From Mesorhizobium waimense (GTDB lineage Bacteria > Pseudomonadota > Alphaproteobacteria > Rhizobiales > Rhizobiaceae), in contig NZ_QZWZ01000032.1 of NCBI RefSeq assembly GCF_003601975.1, forward strand, positions 1 through 64,000: DNA of 64,000 nt, read 5' to 3'. A program made the translations under genes and the position numbers. Under the pieces are notes generated by a model. The model saw nothing but the letters and a program-made list of their open reading frames with translations. It did not search any database and was not told the origin of the DNA. Below, piece by piece: positions 52,052-60,774 of this stretch. Positions within the stretch are counted from its first letter, which is position 1. Each line of letters begins with the position of its first letter.

Positions 52052-52828
52052 ATGTCAGTTGAGCGAACCACGGCCGCGGGCGGCATGGAAACCTCCTATG
52101 GTTTCAAGCGCGTAGGGGCAGACGACAAGCAGTCGCTGGTCAACGACGTTTTCCACAAGGTGGCGAACCGCTACGACCTGATGAACGACCTGATGTCGGC
52201 CGGGCTGCACCGGCTGTGGAAGGACGCCATGGTGACATGGCTCAATCCGCCGAAACGGCCTGGCTGGAAGGTGCTCGATGTTGCCGGTGGCACCGGCGAC
52301 GTCGCCTTCCGCATCGTCGAGGCGAGTCACGGCAACGCGCACGCCACGGTGCTCGACATCAACGGCTCGATGCTCACCGTCGGCCGCGAGCGGGCCGAGA
52401 AAAAAGGCCTGTCGGACAATACTGATTTCGTCGAGGCCAATGCCGAGGAACTGCCGTTCCCCGATGCCACATTCGATGCCTATACGATCGCCTTCGGCAT
52501 CCGCAACGTGCCGCGCATCGATGTGGCGCTCACCGAGGCTTTTCGCGTGCTGAAGCCCGGCGGGCGCTTGCTTTGCCTGGAATTTTCCGAGGTCGAGATG
52601 CCGCTGCTCGACAAGGTCTATGAGGCCTGGTCGTTCAATGCCATCCCGAAGATCGGCCAGGCGGTCACCGGCGACGGCGAGCCCTATTCCTATCTGGTCG
52701 AGTCGATCCGCAAATTCCCCAACCAGGTGAATTTTGCTTCCATGATCACCCGCGCGGGCTTCGATCGCGTCTCGTTCCGCAACTATTCCGGCGGCATTGC
52801 CGCGCTGCATTCGGGCTGGAAGCTTTGA
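52052..52828 (+). CDS. ubiE: ubiquinone/menaquinone C-methyltransferase UbiE
   Basis: A 258-residue SAM-dependent methyltransferase in ubiquinone synthesis. TSYGFKRVGADDKQSLVNDV, FHKVANRYDLMNDLMSAGLH and WKVLDVAGGTGDVAFRIVEA (SAM site), then YTIAFGIRNVPRIDVALTEA and NFASMITRAGFDRVSFRNYS, GGIAALHSGWKL at the end are all canonical. Thirteen bases before ubiB, as in many Alphaproteobacteria. Confidence 0.96.
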   Translation: MSVERTTAAGGMETSYGFKRVGADDKQSLVNDVFHKVANRYDLMNDLMSAGLHRLWKDAMVTWLNPPKRPGWKVLDVAGGTGDVAFRIVEASHGNAHATVLDINGSMLTVGRERAEKKGLSDNTDFVEANAEELPFPDATFDAYTIAFGIRNVPRIDVALTEAFRVLKPGGRLLCLEFSEVEMPLLDKVYEAWSFNAIPKIGQAVTGDGEPYSYLVESIRKFPNQVNFASMITRAGFDRVSFRNYSGGIAALHSGWKL

Positions 52829-52841
52829 GGCGAGTGCAGCG

Positions 52842-54416
52842 ATGAGCACAGTCGGCGCCGCCTTTCGGCTCGCACGGGCCGGTTGGGTGCTGGTCCGCGA
52901 GGGCGTCATTGCCGCCTTGCCGGGCGAGGAGCTTTCCGGCCTGCCGAAATTCGGCTGGCGCATGGCCAGGCTGTTCACCCGCCGCCGCGCGCTTGCCTAC
53001 AAGCGCGGCGACCGGCTGGCCAAGGCGGTGGTGCGGCTGGGGCCGTCCTACGTCAAGCTCGGCCAGTTCCTGGCGACGCGGCCCGATGTCGTCGGCAACG
53101 ACATGGCGCTCGACCTCGCTCTGTTGCAGGACAAGATGCATACGTTCCCGCAGGCCGAGGCGATCGCCGCCATCGAGGCCTCGCTGGGACGCAAGATCGG
53201 CGAGCTCTACGCCAGCTTCGACGGTGCCGTCGCCGCCGCATCGATCGCCCAGGTGCACAGCGCCGAGACCATCCATGAGGGCGTTTCGTCCACGGTGGCG
53301 GTGAAGGTGATCCGGCCGGGCGTGCGCCGTCGCTTCTTCCACGACCTCGAGAGCTATTTCCTCGCCGCCCGGCTGCAGGAAAAGTACATCCCATCGTCGC
53401 GCCGGCTGCGGCCGGTCGAAGTGACCGAGACGCTGGCGCAGACCACCAAGATCGAGATGGATCTGAGGCTCGAAGCGGCAGCGCTTTCGGAGCTCGGTGA
53501 GAACACCAAGGATGATCCGGGCTTCCGCGTGCCGTCGGTCGACTGGGAGCGCACCGGCCGCGACGTGCTGACCATGGAATGGGTCGACGGCGTCAAGATG
53601 AACGACATTGCCGGTCTCGCCGAGGCGGGTCACAATCTCAAGGCGATTGCCGCCAACCTGATCCAGTCGTTCCTGCGCCATACGCTGCGCGACGGCTTCT
53701 TCCATGCCGACATGCATCCGGGAAACCTGTTCGTCGAGGCCGACGGCACCATCGTCGCCGTCGATCTCGGCATTGCCGGCCGGCTCGGCAAGAAGGAGCG
53801 CCGATTCCTGGCCGAAATCCTCTACGGCTTCATCACCCGCGACTATCTGCGCGTGGCCGAAGTGCATTTCGAGGCCGGCTATGTGCCGCGCCAGCACAAT
53901 GTCGCGGCCTTCGCGCAAGCGATCCGTGCCATCGGCGAGCCGATCCATGGCCAGCCGGCCGAAACCATCTCTATGGCCAAGCTGCTGACGCTTTTGTTCG
54001 AAGTGACTGAACTCTTCGACATGGCGACGCGGCCGGAACTGATCCTGTTGCAGAAGACCATGGTGGTGGTCGAAGGCGTCGCCCGCACGCTCGACCCGGC
54101 CTTCAACATGTGGAAGACGGCCGAGCCGGTGGTCGGCGACTGGATAGCCGGCAATCTCGGCCCGCGCGGCCTGCTGGTCGATGCGCGCGACGGCGCCAGA
54201 GCGATGCTGGCGCTGGCCCGGCAGGCGCCGGACCTTGCCGTCCGCACCGAGCGGCTGTCGCGCGAGATCGACCTGATGGCCGAGCACGGCCTGCGCTTCG
54301 ACGAAACGACAGCGCGCGCCATTGGCAAGGCCGAGGCGCGCTATACCCGTTCCGGCCGGCTGGCGCTGTGGGTGATCGCGCTGACGTTGCTCTATATTGC
54401 GTGGAAGCCGTTCTGA
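52842..54416 (+). CDS. ubiB: ubiquinone biosynthesis kinase-like protein UbiB
   Basis: A 524-residue atypical ABC1/ADCK family protein. LGPSYVKLGQFLATRPDVVG has the KxGQ motif, AAASIAQVHSAETIHEGV the A-rich loop, then VAVKVIRPGV and FFHADMHPGNLFVEADGTIV with the catalytic loop. The C-terminus has one or two membrane segments (LALWVIALTLLYIAW). It supports lipid extraction in coenzyme Q synthesis. Start at ATG 52842 (MSTVGAAFRLARAG). Confidence 0.96.
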   Translation: MSTVGAAFRLARAGWVLVREGVIAALPGEELSGLPKFGWRMARLFTRRRALAYKRGDRLAKAVVRLGPSYVKLGQFLATRPDVVGNDMALDLALLQDKMHTFPQAEAIAAIEASLGRKIGELYASFDGAVAAASIAQVHSAETIHEGVSSTVAVKVIRPGVRRRFFHDLESYFLAARLQEKYIPSSRRLRPVEVTETLAQTTKIEMDLRLEAAALSELGENTKDDPGFRVPSVDWERTGRDVLTMEWVDGVKMNDIAGLAEAGHNLKAIAANLIQSFLRHTLRDGFFHADMHPGNLFVEADGTIVAVDLGIAGRLGKKERRFLAEILYGFITRDYLRVAEVHFEAGYVPRQHNVAAFAQAIRAIGEPIHGQPAETISMAKLLTLLFEVTELFDMATRPELILLQKTMVVVEGVARTLDPAFNMWKTAEPVVGDWIAGNLGPRGLLVDARDGARAMLALARQAPDLAVRTERLSREIDLMAEHGLRFDETTARAIGKAEARYTRSGRLALWVIALTLLYIAWKPF

Positions 54417-54494
54417 CTGCAATGAATGCATTGATATCGCTGTCGTTGCATGCATGCCTGTCTTGTCTTATGTTGAGGGCCAAGGAGCAACGCC

Positions 54495-54746
54495 ATGGGA
54501 ATCCTCACCATCCGCAGTCTTGATGACGGCGTGAAGCAAGCGTTGCGCGAGCGCGCCGCCGCGAAGGGCGTGTCGATGGAAGAGGAGGCCAGGATCCTCC
54601 TGGCTAGAGGCGTGATCGGCAGTGCTGGCCAAAGCCCCCAAGGCGAGTCTCTCTACGCAGCAATCCGCCGTTCGGTCGAGCCACACGGTGGTTTCGATAT
54701 TGAGCTGCCAGAACGTGGCCCCGCTCGAAGGTCCACGCAGTTCTCT
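54495..54746 (+). CDS. RHH/FitA-type antitoxin domain fused in frame to coaBC
   Basis: The first 84 codons of a 494-codon open frame encode MGILTIRSLDDGVKQALRER and AAAKGVSMEEEARILLARGV, a FitA/VapB-like ribbon-helix-helix antitoxin pattern (short strand, then ..A...G.S.E.E.R..L). There is no stop codon before coaBC: the frame runs through QFS into MTLSGKR. AGGAG lies 7 bases before ATG 54495, a much better ribosome site than anything before the coaBC ATG. No PIN-domain toxin gene is nearby. Either a deletion removed the antitoxin's end and its toxin, fusing it to coaBC, or it is translated as a leader domain. Confidence 0.6.
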
Positions 54747-55979
54747 ATGACCCTCTCCGGCAAGCGCATCCTGCTCATCATCGGCGGCGGTATCGCCGCC
54801 TACAAGGCGCTCGACCTGATCCGCCGGCTGCGCGAACGCGGGGCATCGGTGCGTGTGGTGATGACATCAGCCGCGCAGGAGTTCGTCACCACGCTGTCGG
54901 TCGGCGCGCTTTCTGCCGACCATGTCTTCACCGATCTGTTCGACCGCAATGACGAGCACGATGTCGGCCATATAAGGCTGTCGCGGGAGGCCGACCTTCT
55001 GGTCGTTGCGCCGGCCACCGCCGACCTGATGGCGAAGCTTGCCAACGGCCATGCCAATGATCTGGCTTCGACCGTGCTTCTCGCCACCGACAAGCCGGTG
55101 CTGATGGCACCGGCGATGAACCCGAGAATGTGGTCGCATCCGGCGACGCGCCGCAACCGCGCGACGCTGGGCAAGGACGGCATTGCCTTCGTCGGACCGG
55201 CGAAGGGCGAGATGGCGGAGAGCAACGAGGCGGGCGAGGGCCGCATGCCCGAGCCGCTGGAGATCGTTGCCGCCATCGAGGCGCTGCTCGACACCAGGCC
55301 GAAGCCGCTTGCCGGCCGCAGGATCATCGTCACCTCCGGGCCGACGCATGAGCCGATCGATCCGGTGCGCTACATCGCCAACCGCTCGTCCGGCAAGCAA
55401 GGGCATGCGATCGCGGCGGCACTGGCGAAGCTCGGCGCCGATGTCCGTCTCGTCTCCGGGCCAGTCACTATTCCCGATCCGGCCGGTGTCGCCACGCTGC
55501 ATGTCGAAACCGCGGCCGAGATGAAGGACGCGGTCGAACAGCTTTTGCCGGCCGACGCTGGGGTGTTCGTCGCCGCAGTCGCCGACTGGCGCACCGCCAA
55601 TGCCGCCGGCGAGAAGATCAAGAAGGTGGCGGGCGAGGGGCCGCCGTCGCTGCAGATGATCGAAAATCCTGACATCCTTGCCGGTGTCGGCCATCACAAG
55701 CAGCGGCCGGGGCTTGTCGTCGGCTTCGCCGCCGAGACGCAGGATCTGATCAGCAATGCCGAGGCCAAGCTCAGGAAGAAGGGCGCCGATTTCATTGTCG
55801 CCAACGACGTCTCGCATGAAAGCGGCGTCGGTCCTTCGGGGGTGATGGGCGGCGACCGCAACAAGGTTCGGATCGTCTCCAGGACCGGCGTCGAGGAATG
55901 GCCGGAGATGGGCAAGGACGAGGTGGCGGCGCGGCTCGCCGCCTTGATTGCCGAGCGGCTGAAGACGATCGTCGTCTGA
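54747..55979 (+). CDS. coaBC: bifunctional CoaBC (PPC synthetase / PPC decarboxylase)
   Basis: The classical protein is 410 residues from ATG 54747. CoaC flavodoxin-like half: GKRILLIIGGGIAAYKALDL, the active-site His75 in DVGHIRLSREAD and the APAMNPRMW motif at about 121-129. CoaB half: IIVTSGPTHEPIDPVRYIAN, RSSGKQGHAIAAALAKLGAD and AVADWRTANAAGEKIKK. It makes phosphopantetheine for coenzyme A. The open frame continues upstream into an antitoxin-like domain without a stop, so the real start may be 54495. The ribosome site before 54747 is weak (GAAGG about 14 bases away). Confidence 0.93.
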   Translation: MTLSGKRILLIIGGGIAAYKALDLIRRLRERGASVRVVMTSAAQEFVTTLSVGALSADHVFTDLFDRNDEHDVGHIRLSREADLLVVAPATADLMAKLANGHANDLASTVLLATDKPVLMAPAMNPRMWSHPATRRNRATLGKDGIAFVGPAKGEMAESNEAGEGRMPEPLEIVAAIEALLDTRPKPLAGRRIIVTSGPTHEPIDPVRYIANRSSGKQGHAIAAALAKLGADVRLVSGPVTIPDPAGVATLHVETAAEMKDAVEQLLPADAGVFVAAVADWRTANAAGEKIKKVAGEGPPSLQMIENPDILAGVGHHKQRPGLVVGFAAETQDLISNAEAKLRKKGADFIVANDVSHESGVGPSGVMGGDRNKVRIVSRTGVEEWPEMGKDEVAARLAALIAERLKTIVV

Positions 55980-55983
55980 GAGC

Positions 55984-57420
55984 CTAGCCGATCGCTTCCT
56001 GTGGCCTGTCTGTCGCCGCCGCTAGTTTCAGCGCGGCAAGGCATCCCAGGATTCCGAGCGGCACGAAGGCGAGGAACAGCCACTTTGCGACGCTCGCTGC
56101 CGTCTCGCGATCGAGGCCTTCGGAGAAGCCGCTCGCATTGGCGATGATGCCGGCAAGGGCCGCACCGACCGCATAGCCGATGCGCTGCATGGTCGGCACC
56201 GCGGCTGCGGCGATGGTCTGTTCAGCCGGTGGTGCCGATGCGACGACAATGCGCGTCATGAACGGCCAGGCGATGCCGAAGCCGCCGCCTTGCAGCAGGG
56301 CGCAAAACAGGATCAGCGGGATGGAACCCGCCGGGATCGTATAGGCGAAGCCGGCAACGCCGCAGGCGATCATCAGCGCGCCGATGACGATGATCGGCCG
56401 TTCGCGCTCCTGCGGTGCGTTGGCGACGAGGATCGACAGGATCGACCAGGAGATCGACTCGGCGGCGATGATATAGCCTGTGGTCAGGATCGGAATGTCG
56501 TGCAGGCTGGTCAGGAGCAGCGGTCCGTAAACGCCAAAGGAGATGGTCGCCACCGAAAACGCGGCGACCATGGTCATGCCGCTGCCGACGGGCGAGCGCC
56601 ATGAGAACAGCCTGGACGGGAACAGCCGCGAGCGTGGCCTCAACGCGTCGAGGTATATGAACAGCATCAGGCCGACCAGGCCGAAGCCTAGCAGCAGCGA
56701 CGAGCGCAGCAGGGCAATGTCGACCCCCGCCATGGCGATCAGCACGACGCTGGCGCCGAGACAGCCCAGCGCGACATAGGGGAAGGGCGGCGCCGTGCCG
56801 CTGGCTGCCTGCGGCCGGGTAGCCTCCGGTGTGTCGAGCACGATGAAGCTTGCCAGCGCGACGGCGATACCGCCCAGGGTGAAGATACCGACGGCCCAGC
56901 GCCAGGACAGAAGCTCGGTCATGATCGCGCCGATCATCGGCCCGCTGAAAGCGGCGATGCCCCAGATCGCCGACATGATGCCGAAAAGCTGCGGCCAGAT
57001 GTTGCGTGGAAACAACCGCTCGACCGAGACGAAGGCCAGCGACACCAGCGCGCCGCCGCCCAACCCTTCGATAAGCCGGCCGGCGAGAAACTGGGGCATG
57101 GACGGGGCAATGGCGCTGACCAGGGCGCCGGCCGCGTAGAGCAAGGCGGCGACCACCATATTGGTGCGCAGCGGAACATAGCTGACCATCCGCCCGGCGG
57201 CGGCGCCGGCGACGATGGCGCCAAGCTCGTAGATCGCCAGCGACCAGCCAACCAGTTGCACGCCGTCCAGTTCGCCGACCATGGCCGGCATCACCGTCGC
57301 CACTAGCGTCTCGTTGGTGGCATAGAGCAGGATGCCCAGGTTGATGAAGCAGAAGCGCGCCAGATCGCCGCTCGCCCACAGCGCCCGCCAATCGACCCTG
57401 TTGCTGGTTTCACTGCTCAC
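55984..57420 (-). CDS. MFS transporter (drug:H+ antiporter type)
   Basis: A 478-residue protein with 12-14 hydrophobic segments. FCFINLGILLYATNETLVAT, VGWSLAIYELGAIVAGAAAG and GRLIEGLGGGALVSLAFVSV (motif C-like region with Gly clusters) indicate a DHA-type exporter. Substrate unknown. It converges with coaBC, with only 4 bases between stops. Confidence 0.85.
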   Translation of the reverse strand: MSSETSNRVDWRALWASGDLARFCFINLGILLYATNETLVATVMPAMVGELDGVQLVGWSLAIYELGAIVAGAAAGRMVSYVPLRTNMVVAALLYAAGALVSAIAPSMPQFLAGRLIEGLGGGALVSLAFVSVERLFPRNIWPQLFGIMSAIWGIAAFSGPMIGAIMTELLSWRWAVGIFTLGGIAVALASFIVLDTPEATRPQAASGTAPPFPYVALGCLGASVVLIAMAGVDIALLRSSLLLGFGLVGLMLFIYLDALRPRSRLFPSRLFSWRSPVGSGMTMVAAFSVATISFGVYGPLLLTSLHDIPILTTGYIIAAESISWSILSILVANAPQERERPIIVIGALMIACGVAGFAYTIPAGSIPLILFCALLQGGGFGIAWPFMTRIVVASAPPAEQTIAAAAVPTMQRIGYAVGAALAGIIANASGFSEGLDRETAASVAKWLFLAFVPLGILGCLAALKLAAATDRPQEAIG

Positions 57421-57566
57421 ATCATTCTCCCGACTTGCCGGCCGTTGAAAGGTTCGCAGCGTGCGTCGAAAACGATGTGCCGCCCCTCGGGAAGCGCTTG
57501 TAGAACCTCAACCGCGGTTGAGCTCAAGCGGTTTTTGAGACGCTTGCGCAGCCAAGCTGCGGATGG

Positions 57567-58049
57567 TCAGTTCGCGGTGCTGCGCAGCTGGAACTGGCTG
57601 ACGCCGATGGCGATGTTGATGCCGGTCTGCGTCTGCAGGCTGAGCGGCTGCAGCGTGAAGGCCTGCGAGGAGCCGCCGACCAGGAGATTGGCGCCAGCGC
57701 CGACCGCCGCCGTCACCTCGGCGCTGGCGCCGACATAGTCGCCGGCGAGCGCGCCCGGCGCATAGATATTCTTCAGCGGCGTCAGCACCAGCCACTGCAT
57801 CACGCTCTGCTTGGTGGTGCCGATGTCGAGCCCGTATTTGTTGACGGCGCCGAAATAGGCTTCCGGCGCGAAGGTCTTGTCGGCCGGGGTGAAGGTGCAG
57901 CTCAGATCCTTGCTCGAGCCGAAGATGAAGCCGGTGCCACCGCCGATGGCGCATTCCAGCGTGCCGAGTTCGATGCCCTGGTCCTGAGCGTGAGCTGGTC
58001 CCGTAAGCGCGGCCGCGAGCGCGGCAGCGGCGATGATGGTCTTATGCAA
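57567..58049 (-). CDS. DUF992 secreted protein, copy A
   Basis: A 160-residue exported protein. The likely start is TTG at 58049 with GGGGGA just upstream, giving MHKTIIAAAALAAALTGPAH and cleavage near AHA. The mature part has GTLECAIGGGTGFIFGSSKD, LSCTFTPADKTFAPEAYFGA and GANLLVGGSSQAFTLQPLSL, the DUF992 pattern with two conserved Cys. Function unknown; predicted beta-rich and periplasmic. Paralogue of the next gene. Confidence 0.75.
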   Translation of the reverse strand: MHKTIIAAAALAAALTGPAHAQDQGIELGTLECAIGGGTGFIFGSSKDLSCTFTPADKTFAPEAYFGAVNKYGLDIGTTKQSVMQWLVLTPLKNIYAPGALAGDYVGASAEVTAAVGAGANLLVGGSSQAFTLQPLSLQTQTGINIAIGVSQFQLRSTAN

Positions 58050-58122
58050 GGCAATCCCCCAAAAGCATGCGGCGCGGAAACAGTATCCTGTTCCGCGCCG
58101 CACGTAGAGGGAGCAAATGCGC

Positions 58123-58596
58123 TTATTTGAACGAGTGGATCAGCTGGAGCGAGGCCACGGCTACCGCCAGGTTGACGCCGGTCTGCGCCTGGACGCTGAG
58201 CGGCTCCAGCATGAAGGCGCCGTCCAGCCCGCCGACCAGGAGATTGGCGCCGCCGCCGGTCACGATACTGGCCTCGGCATTGACGCCGTAATAGCTGCCG
58301 GCGAGGTCGCCTTCGTCATGGCTGCGGGTGGCTGCCAGAACCGCCCATGCCAACTGGCCCTGATGCGTCTGGCCGACATCGATGCCGAGCTTCGAGATCA
58401 TCCCGGTATACTGCTCGGACGGCCCGTGACGATAGGGACGGAACGTGCAGGAAACGCCCTTGTTTGACGTGATGACATAGCCGACGCCGCCATCGATGGT
58501 GCAATCGAGCGTGCCGAGCCGGAGCGCGCCGGCGCTGACGGGAGAGGCGAGGACCGTGGTGGCCAGCGCTGAGGCACAAACAAGTATCTTGATCAT
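58123..58596 (-). CDS. DUF992 secreted protein, copy B
   Basis: A 157-residue protein with signal peptide MIKILVCASALATTVLASPV and mature motifs GTLDCTIDGGVGYVITSNKG, VSCTFRPYRHGPSEQYTGMI, GGGANLLVGGLDGAFMLEPL. It shares domain order and the Cys pair with copy A 73 bp downstream, showing a tandem duplication. Function unknown. A hairpin (CCTCGAT...GATCGAGG, about 58628-58646) lies in its upstream region. Confidence 0.8.
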   Translation of the reverse strand: MIKILVCASALATTVLASPVSAGALRLGTLDCTIDGGVGYVITSNKGVSCTFRPYRHGPSEQYTGMISKLGIDVGQTHQGQLAWAVLAATRSHDEGDLAGSYYGVNAEASIVTGGGANLLVGGLDGAFMLEPLSVQAQTGVNLAVAVASLQLIHSFK

Positions 58597-58785
58597 CGGG
58601 AAGGTCCCTTTCGCAAATTTCGCAAGCCTCGATTAACGATCGAGGTGTGCGGAGCGTTCCGCCGAAAACTTGGCGCGAACATGGCGAGAGTTAACGTGCC
58701 GTTATCGGAGGCGGGCGAAGCGCGGCGAAACGCAGCCTTGAGTCCGTGCGGGCTCAAGGTCGGACTGAACGATGATTGTTGCCGG

Positions 58786-59640
58786 TTAGCTAGCGCTGGC
58801 GCTTGAGGTGCGCGACAAACCGTCCTTGGCCGGCTGATAGGTCGGATCGAGATGGACCGCCTCGCGATAGGATTTCGCGGCTCTCACCTTGTCGCCGCGC
58901 CGTTCGTAGATCAGCGCCTGGTTGGCCCAAGCCTCGGCGTTCTTGCCATCGAGCTTGATGGCCATGTTGAAGTCGGAGAAGGCGTTGTCCTCGTCGTTCA
59001 TGGCGAGATAGGAAAGGCCGCGGCCGTTGTAGGGCTCGGCGGCGTCCGGCGCCAGCGAGATGGCGGTCGAAAAATCCTCGATGGCGAACTTGTGCTGGCC
59101 CTGGCTCTGATAGATCAGGCCGCGATTGTGATACGCGCGCGCATCGGTCGTATCGAGCTGGATCGCCTTCTGGAAATCGTTGAAGGCCTCGGTGGTGCGG
59201 CCCGCCTTGCGATAGAGGTTGCCGCGGCCGATATAGGCGGCGTCATAGTTCGAATTGATCTGGATCGAACGGTTGTAGTCGGCGAGCGCGGCCTCCTGGT
59301 TGCCGAGGAAGCGCTGGATAAGGGCGCGATTCGAATAGGCCTGGTAGAAATTCGGATTGAGCTGGATGGCGGTGTCGAAATCCTTCAGCGCCGCCTGATA
59401 CTGGCCGCCACGGCCATAGGCCGAGCCGCGCACATTGTAGGCTTCCGGATCCTGGGGATTGCGCTGGATCACAGCCGACAGCGAGGAGATGTTCTCGGTC
59501 GAGCCTTGCGCCTTGTCGATGTTGTTGAATTCGCCGGTTGGGGCCGTCTGGCAGCCGGCAAGCGCCAAGCCGGAAAGCAGGGCTGCCGTCAGGGCGAAGC
59601 CGCGCAATGCGGTTCTGCGCTCCACGGAAATTGCGTTCAT
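58786..59640 (-). CDS. TPR-repeat lipoprotein
   Basis: A 284-residue lipoprotein. The signal ends GFALTAALLSGLALAGC with lipobox LAGC. Then about six tetratricopeptide repeats, each about 34 residues: AYNVRGSAYGRGGQYQAALK, AYSNRALIQRFLGNQEAALA, AYIGRGNLYRKAGRTTEAFN, AYHNRGLIYQSQGQHKFAIE and so on. NlpI-like; probably scaffolds envelope protein complexes. ATG 59640 was chosen since the upstream extension lacks signal character. Confidence 0.85.
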   Translation of the reverse strand: MNAISVERRTALRGFALTAALLSGLALAGCQTAPTGEFNNIDKAQGSTENISSLSAVIQRNPQDPEAYNVRGSAYGRGGQYQAALKDFDTAIQLNPNFYQAYSNRALIQRFLGNQEAALADYNRSIQINSNYDAAYIGRGNLYRKAGRTTEAFNDFQKAIQLDTTDARAYHNRGLIYQSQGQHKFAIEDFSTAISLAPDAAEPYNGRGLSYLAMNDEDNAFSDFNMAIKLDGKNAEAWANQALIYERRGDKVRAAKSYREAVHLDPTYQPAKDGLSRTSSASAS

Positions 59641-59759
59641 GTCTGCTCTGTCCTCACTGCCCGCCGCGCCGTCAGGTCCGTTCCCTCTCCGAACCGGGTC
59701 GAAAATTGTCGCAAGTGCTAGAGCGAACTTTGTGGGTCCAGGTGGACGCACGTCGCTCT

Positions 59760-59798
59760 AAATAAAAAGGTGGCGGCGATTCCGCATCGCGCCACCTT
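59760..59798 (-). terminator. rho-independent terminator of rpsU
   Basis: On the minus strand AAGGTGGC (59798-59791) pairs with GCCACCTT (59774-59767) and is followed by TTTATTT. It lies about 36 bases after the rpsU stop and also separates it from the TPR gene. Confidence 0.85.
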
Positions 59799-59833
59799 GG
59801 GTATCCTTCGAAAAGGACGAAAACTTGGCGGTA

Positions 59834-60097
59834 TCAGCGCGGCGGACGCGCTGCACCGGCAGCACCGGCGGCAACCGGGCGCGGCGTCATCGGCAGCAGG
59901 CCTTCGCGCTGGGCGCGCTTGCGGGCCAGCTTGCGGGCGCGGCGCACGGCCTCGGCCTTTTCACGGGCGCGCTTCTCGGAAGGCTTCTCGTAATGTCCGC
60001 GCATCTTCATTTCGCGGAAAATGCCTTCGCGCTGCATCTTTTTCTTCAGCGCGCGAAGCGCCTGATCAACATTGTTGTCGCGGACGAGTACCTGCAC
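59834..60097 (-). CDS. rpsU: 30S ribosomal protein S21
   Basis: An 87-residue protein from GTG 60097 (MQVLVRDNNVDQALRALKKK). MQREGIFREMKMRGHYEKPS and EKRAREKAEAVRRARKLARK are the S21 core and basic helix. The tail GLLPMTPRPVAAGAAGAARP is an Ala/Pro-rich extension usual in Rhizobiales. A TTG at 60103 could add two residues (MPVQ...). It is a small-subunit protein near the anti-Shine-Dalgarno region. Confidence 0.92.
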   Translation of the reverse strand: MQVLVRDNNVDQALRALKKKMQREGIFREMKMRGHYEKPSEKRAREKAEAVRRARKLARKRAQREGLLPMTPRPVAAGAAGAARPPR

Positions 60098-60276
60098 GGG
60101 CAATCCTGTCTTTCGGGTTTGATATCAACAGGCAAGCGGCCATAGCCACGAGCCTCCGCGGCGATTTACACCACGAATTGTGGCGGCTGATAGCAGAATC
60201 AGGCCGCGCTGTCCACAGCCGAAATGAGGCTGAGCGGCCAAACCGCGGTCGGTCGCCGCCGGATTGGGTTTTCACC

Positions 60277-60663
60277 CTAGGCTGTGGCCAGGTGAAGCTG
60301 CTCGAAACCTTCGAAGAACTCGCCGTAATCGCAGGTTATTTCCTCGCCCGCGGCGATGTCGCGGATCGCGGTCGCGCCACCGTAGCGCGAAAAATCCGTG
60401 TTCGGCCTTCGCGCATGGTTCATGAAGCGGCCATTGTCGACTTCATAGACCATGAAGCCCGGACGATCGGGGCTCGGATAGGCGTAACGGTCGAGCAATT
60501 CCTTGAGGTGCGGCGGGGCCGCCTCGTATTTTTCCATCGGGATCAGCCGGTCGAAATCGGGATCGAGGCGCCAGATCGAGGCGCCCTTGCGGATCGGCTC
60601 GGCGGCGAACACGCCGACGCCTTCGATTGCGCTCTGGGCGACATAGGTTCTGATCAGCAGCAT
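60277..60663 (-). CDS. SET-domain protein (putative lysine methyltransferase)
   Basis: A 128-residue stand-alone SET domain. IEGVGVFAAEPIRKGASIWR (start of SET), then VDNGRFMNHARRPNTDFSRY (the N-H motif pseudoknot, usually RFxNHxxxPN) and IAAGEEITCDYGEFFEG (Gly-E-E-I-T-x-D-Y). All catalytic core elements are present. Eukaryotic relatives methylate histones; the bacterial substrate is unknown. Lies between rpsU and an SDR gene. Confidence 0.85.
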   Translation of the reverse strand: MLLIRTYVAQSAIEGVGVFAAEPIRKGASIWRLDPDFDRLIPMEKYEAAPPHLKELLDRYAYPSPDRPGFMVYEVDNGRFMNHARRPNTDFSRYGGATAIRDIAAGEEITCDYGEFFEGFEQLHLATA

Positions 60664-60774
60664 GGGTCCCTGCCCATTTTCGACAGAGAAACGGAATCGC
60701 CAAATCGCGCCGAAAAAGCAAGACCGGCGGTCTGCGCTGCGGCAACGAATATGCCTGTTCGCCAGGAAAACCCT

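Noticed and set aside
52746..54455. Long minus-strand open frame (569 codons) opposite ubiB
   Set aside because: Low-complexity Arg/His/Gln/Asp-rich translation typical of the antisense of a GC-rich gene; the plus strand encodes a complete UbiB.
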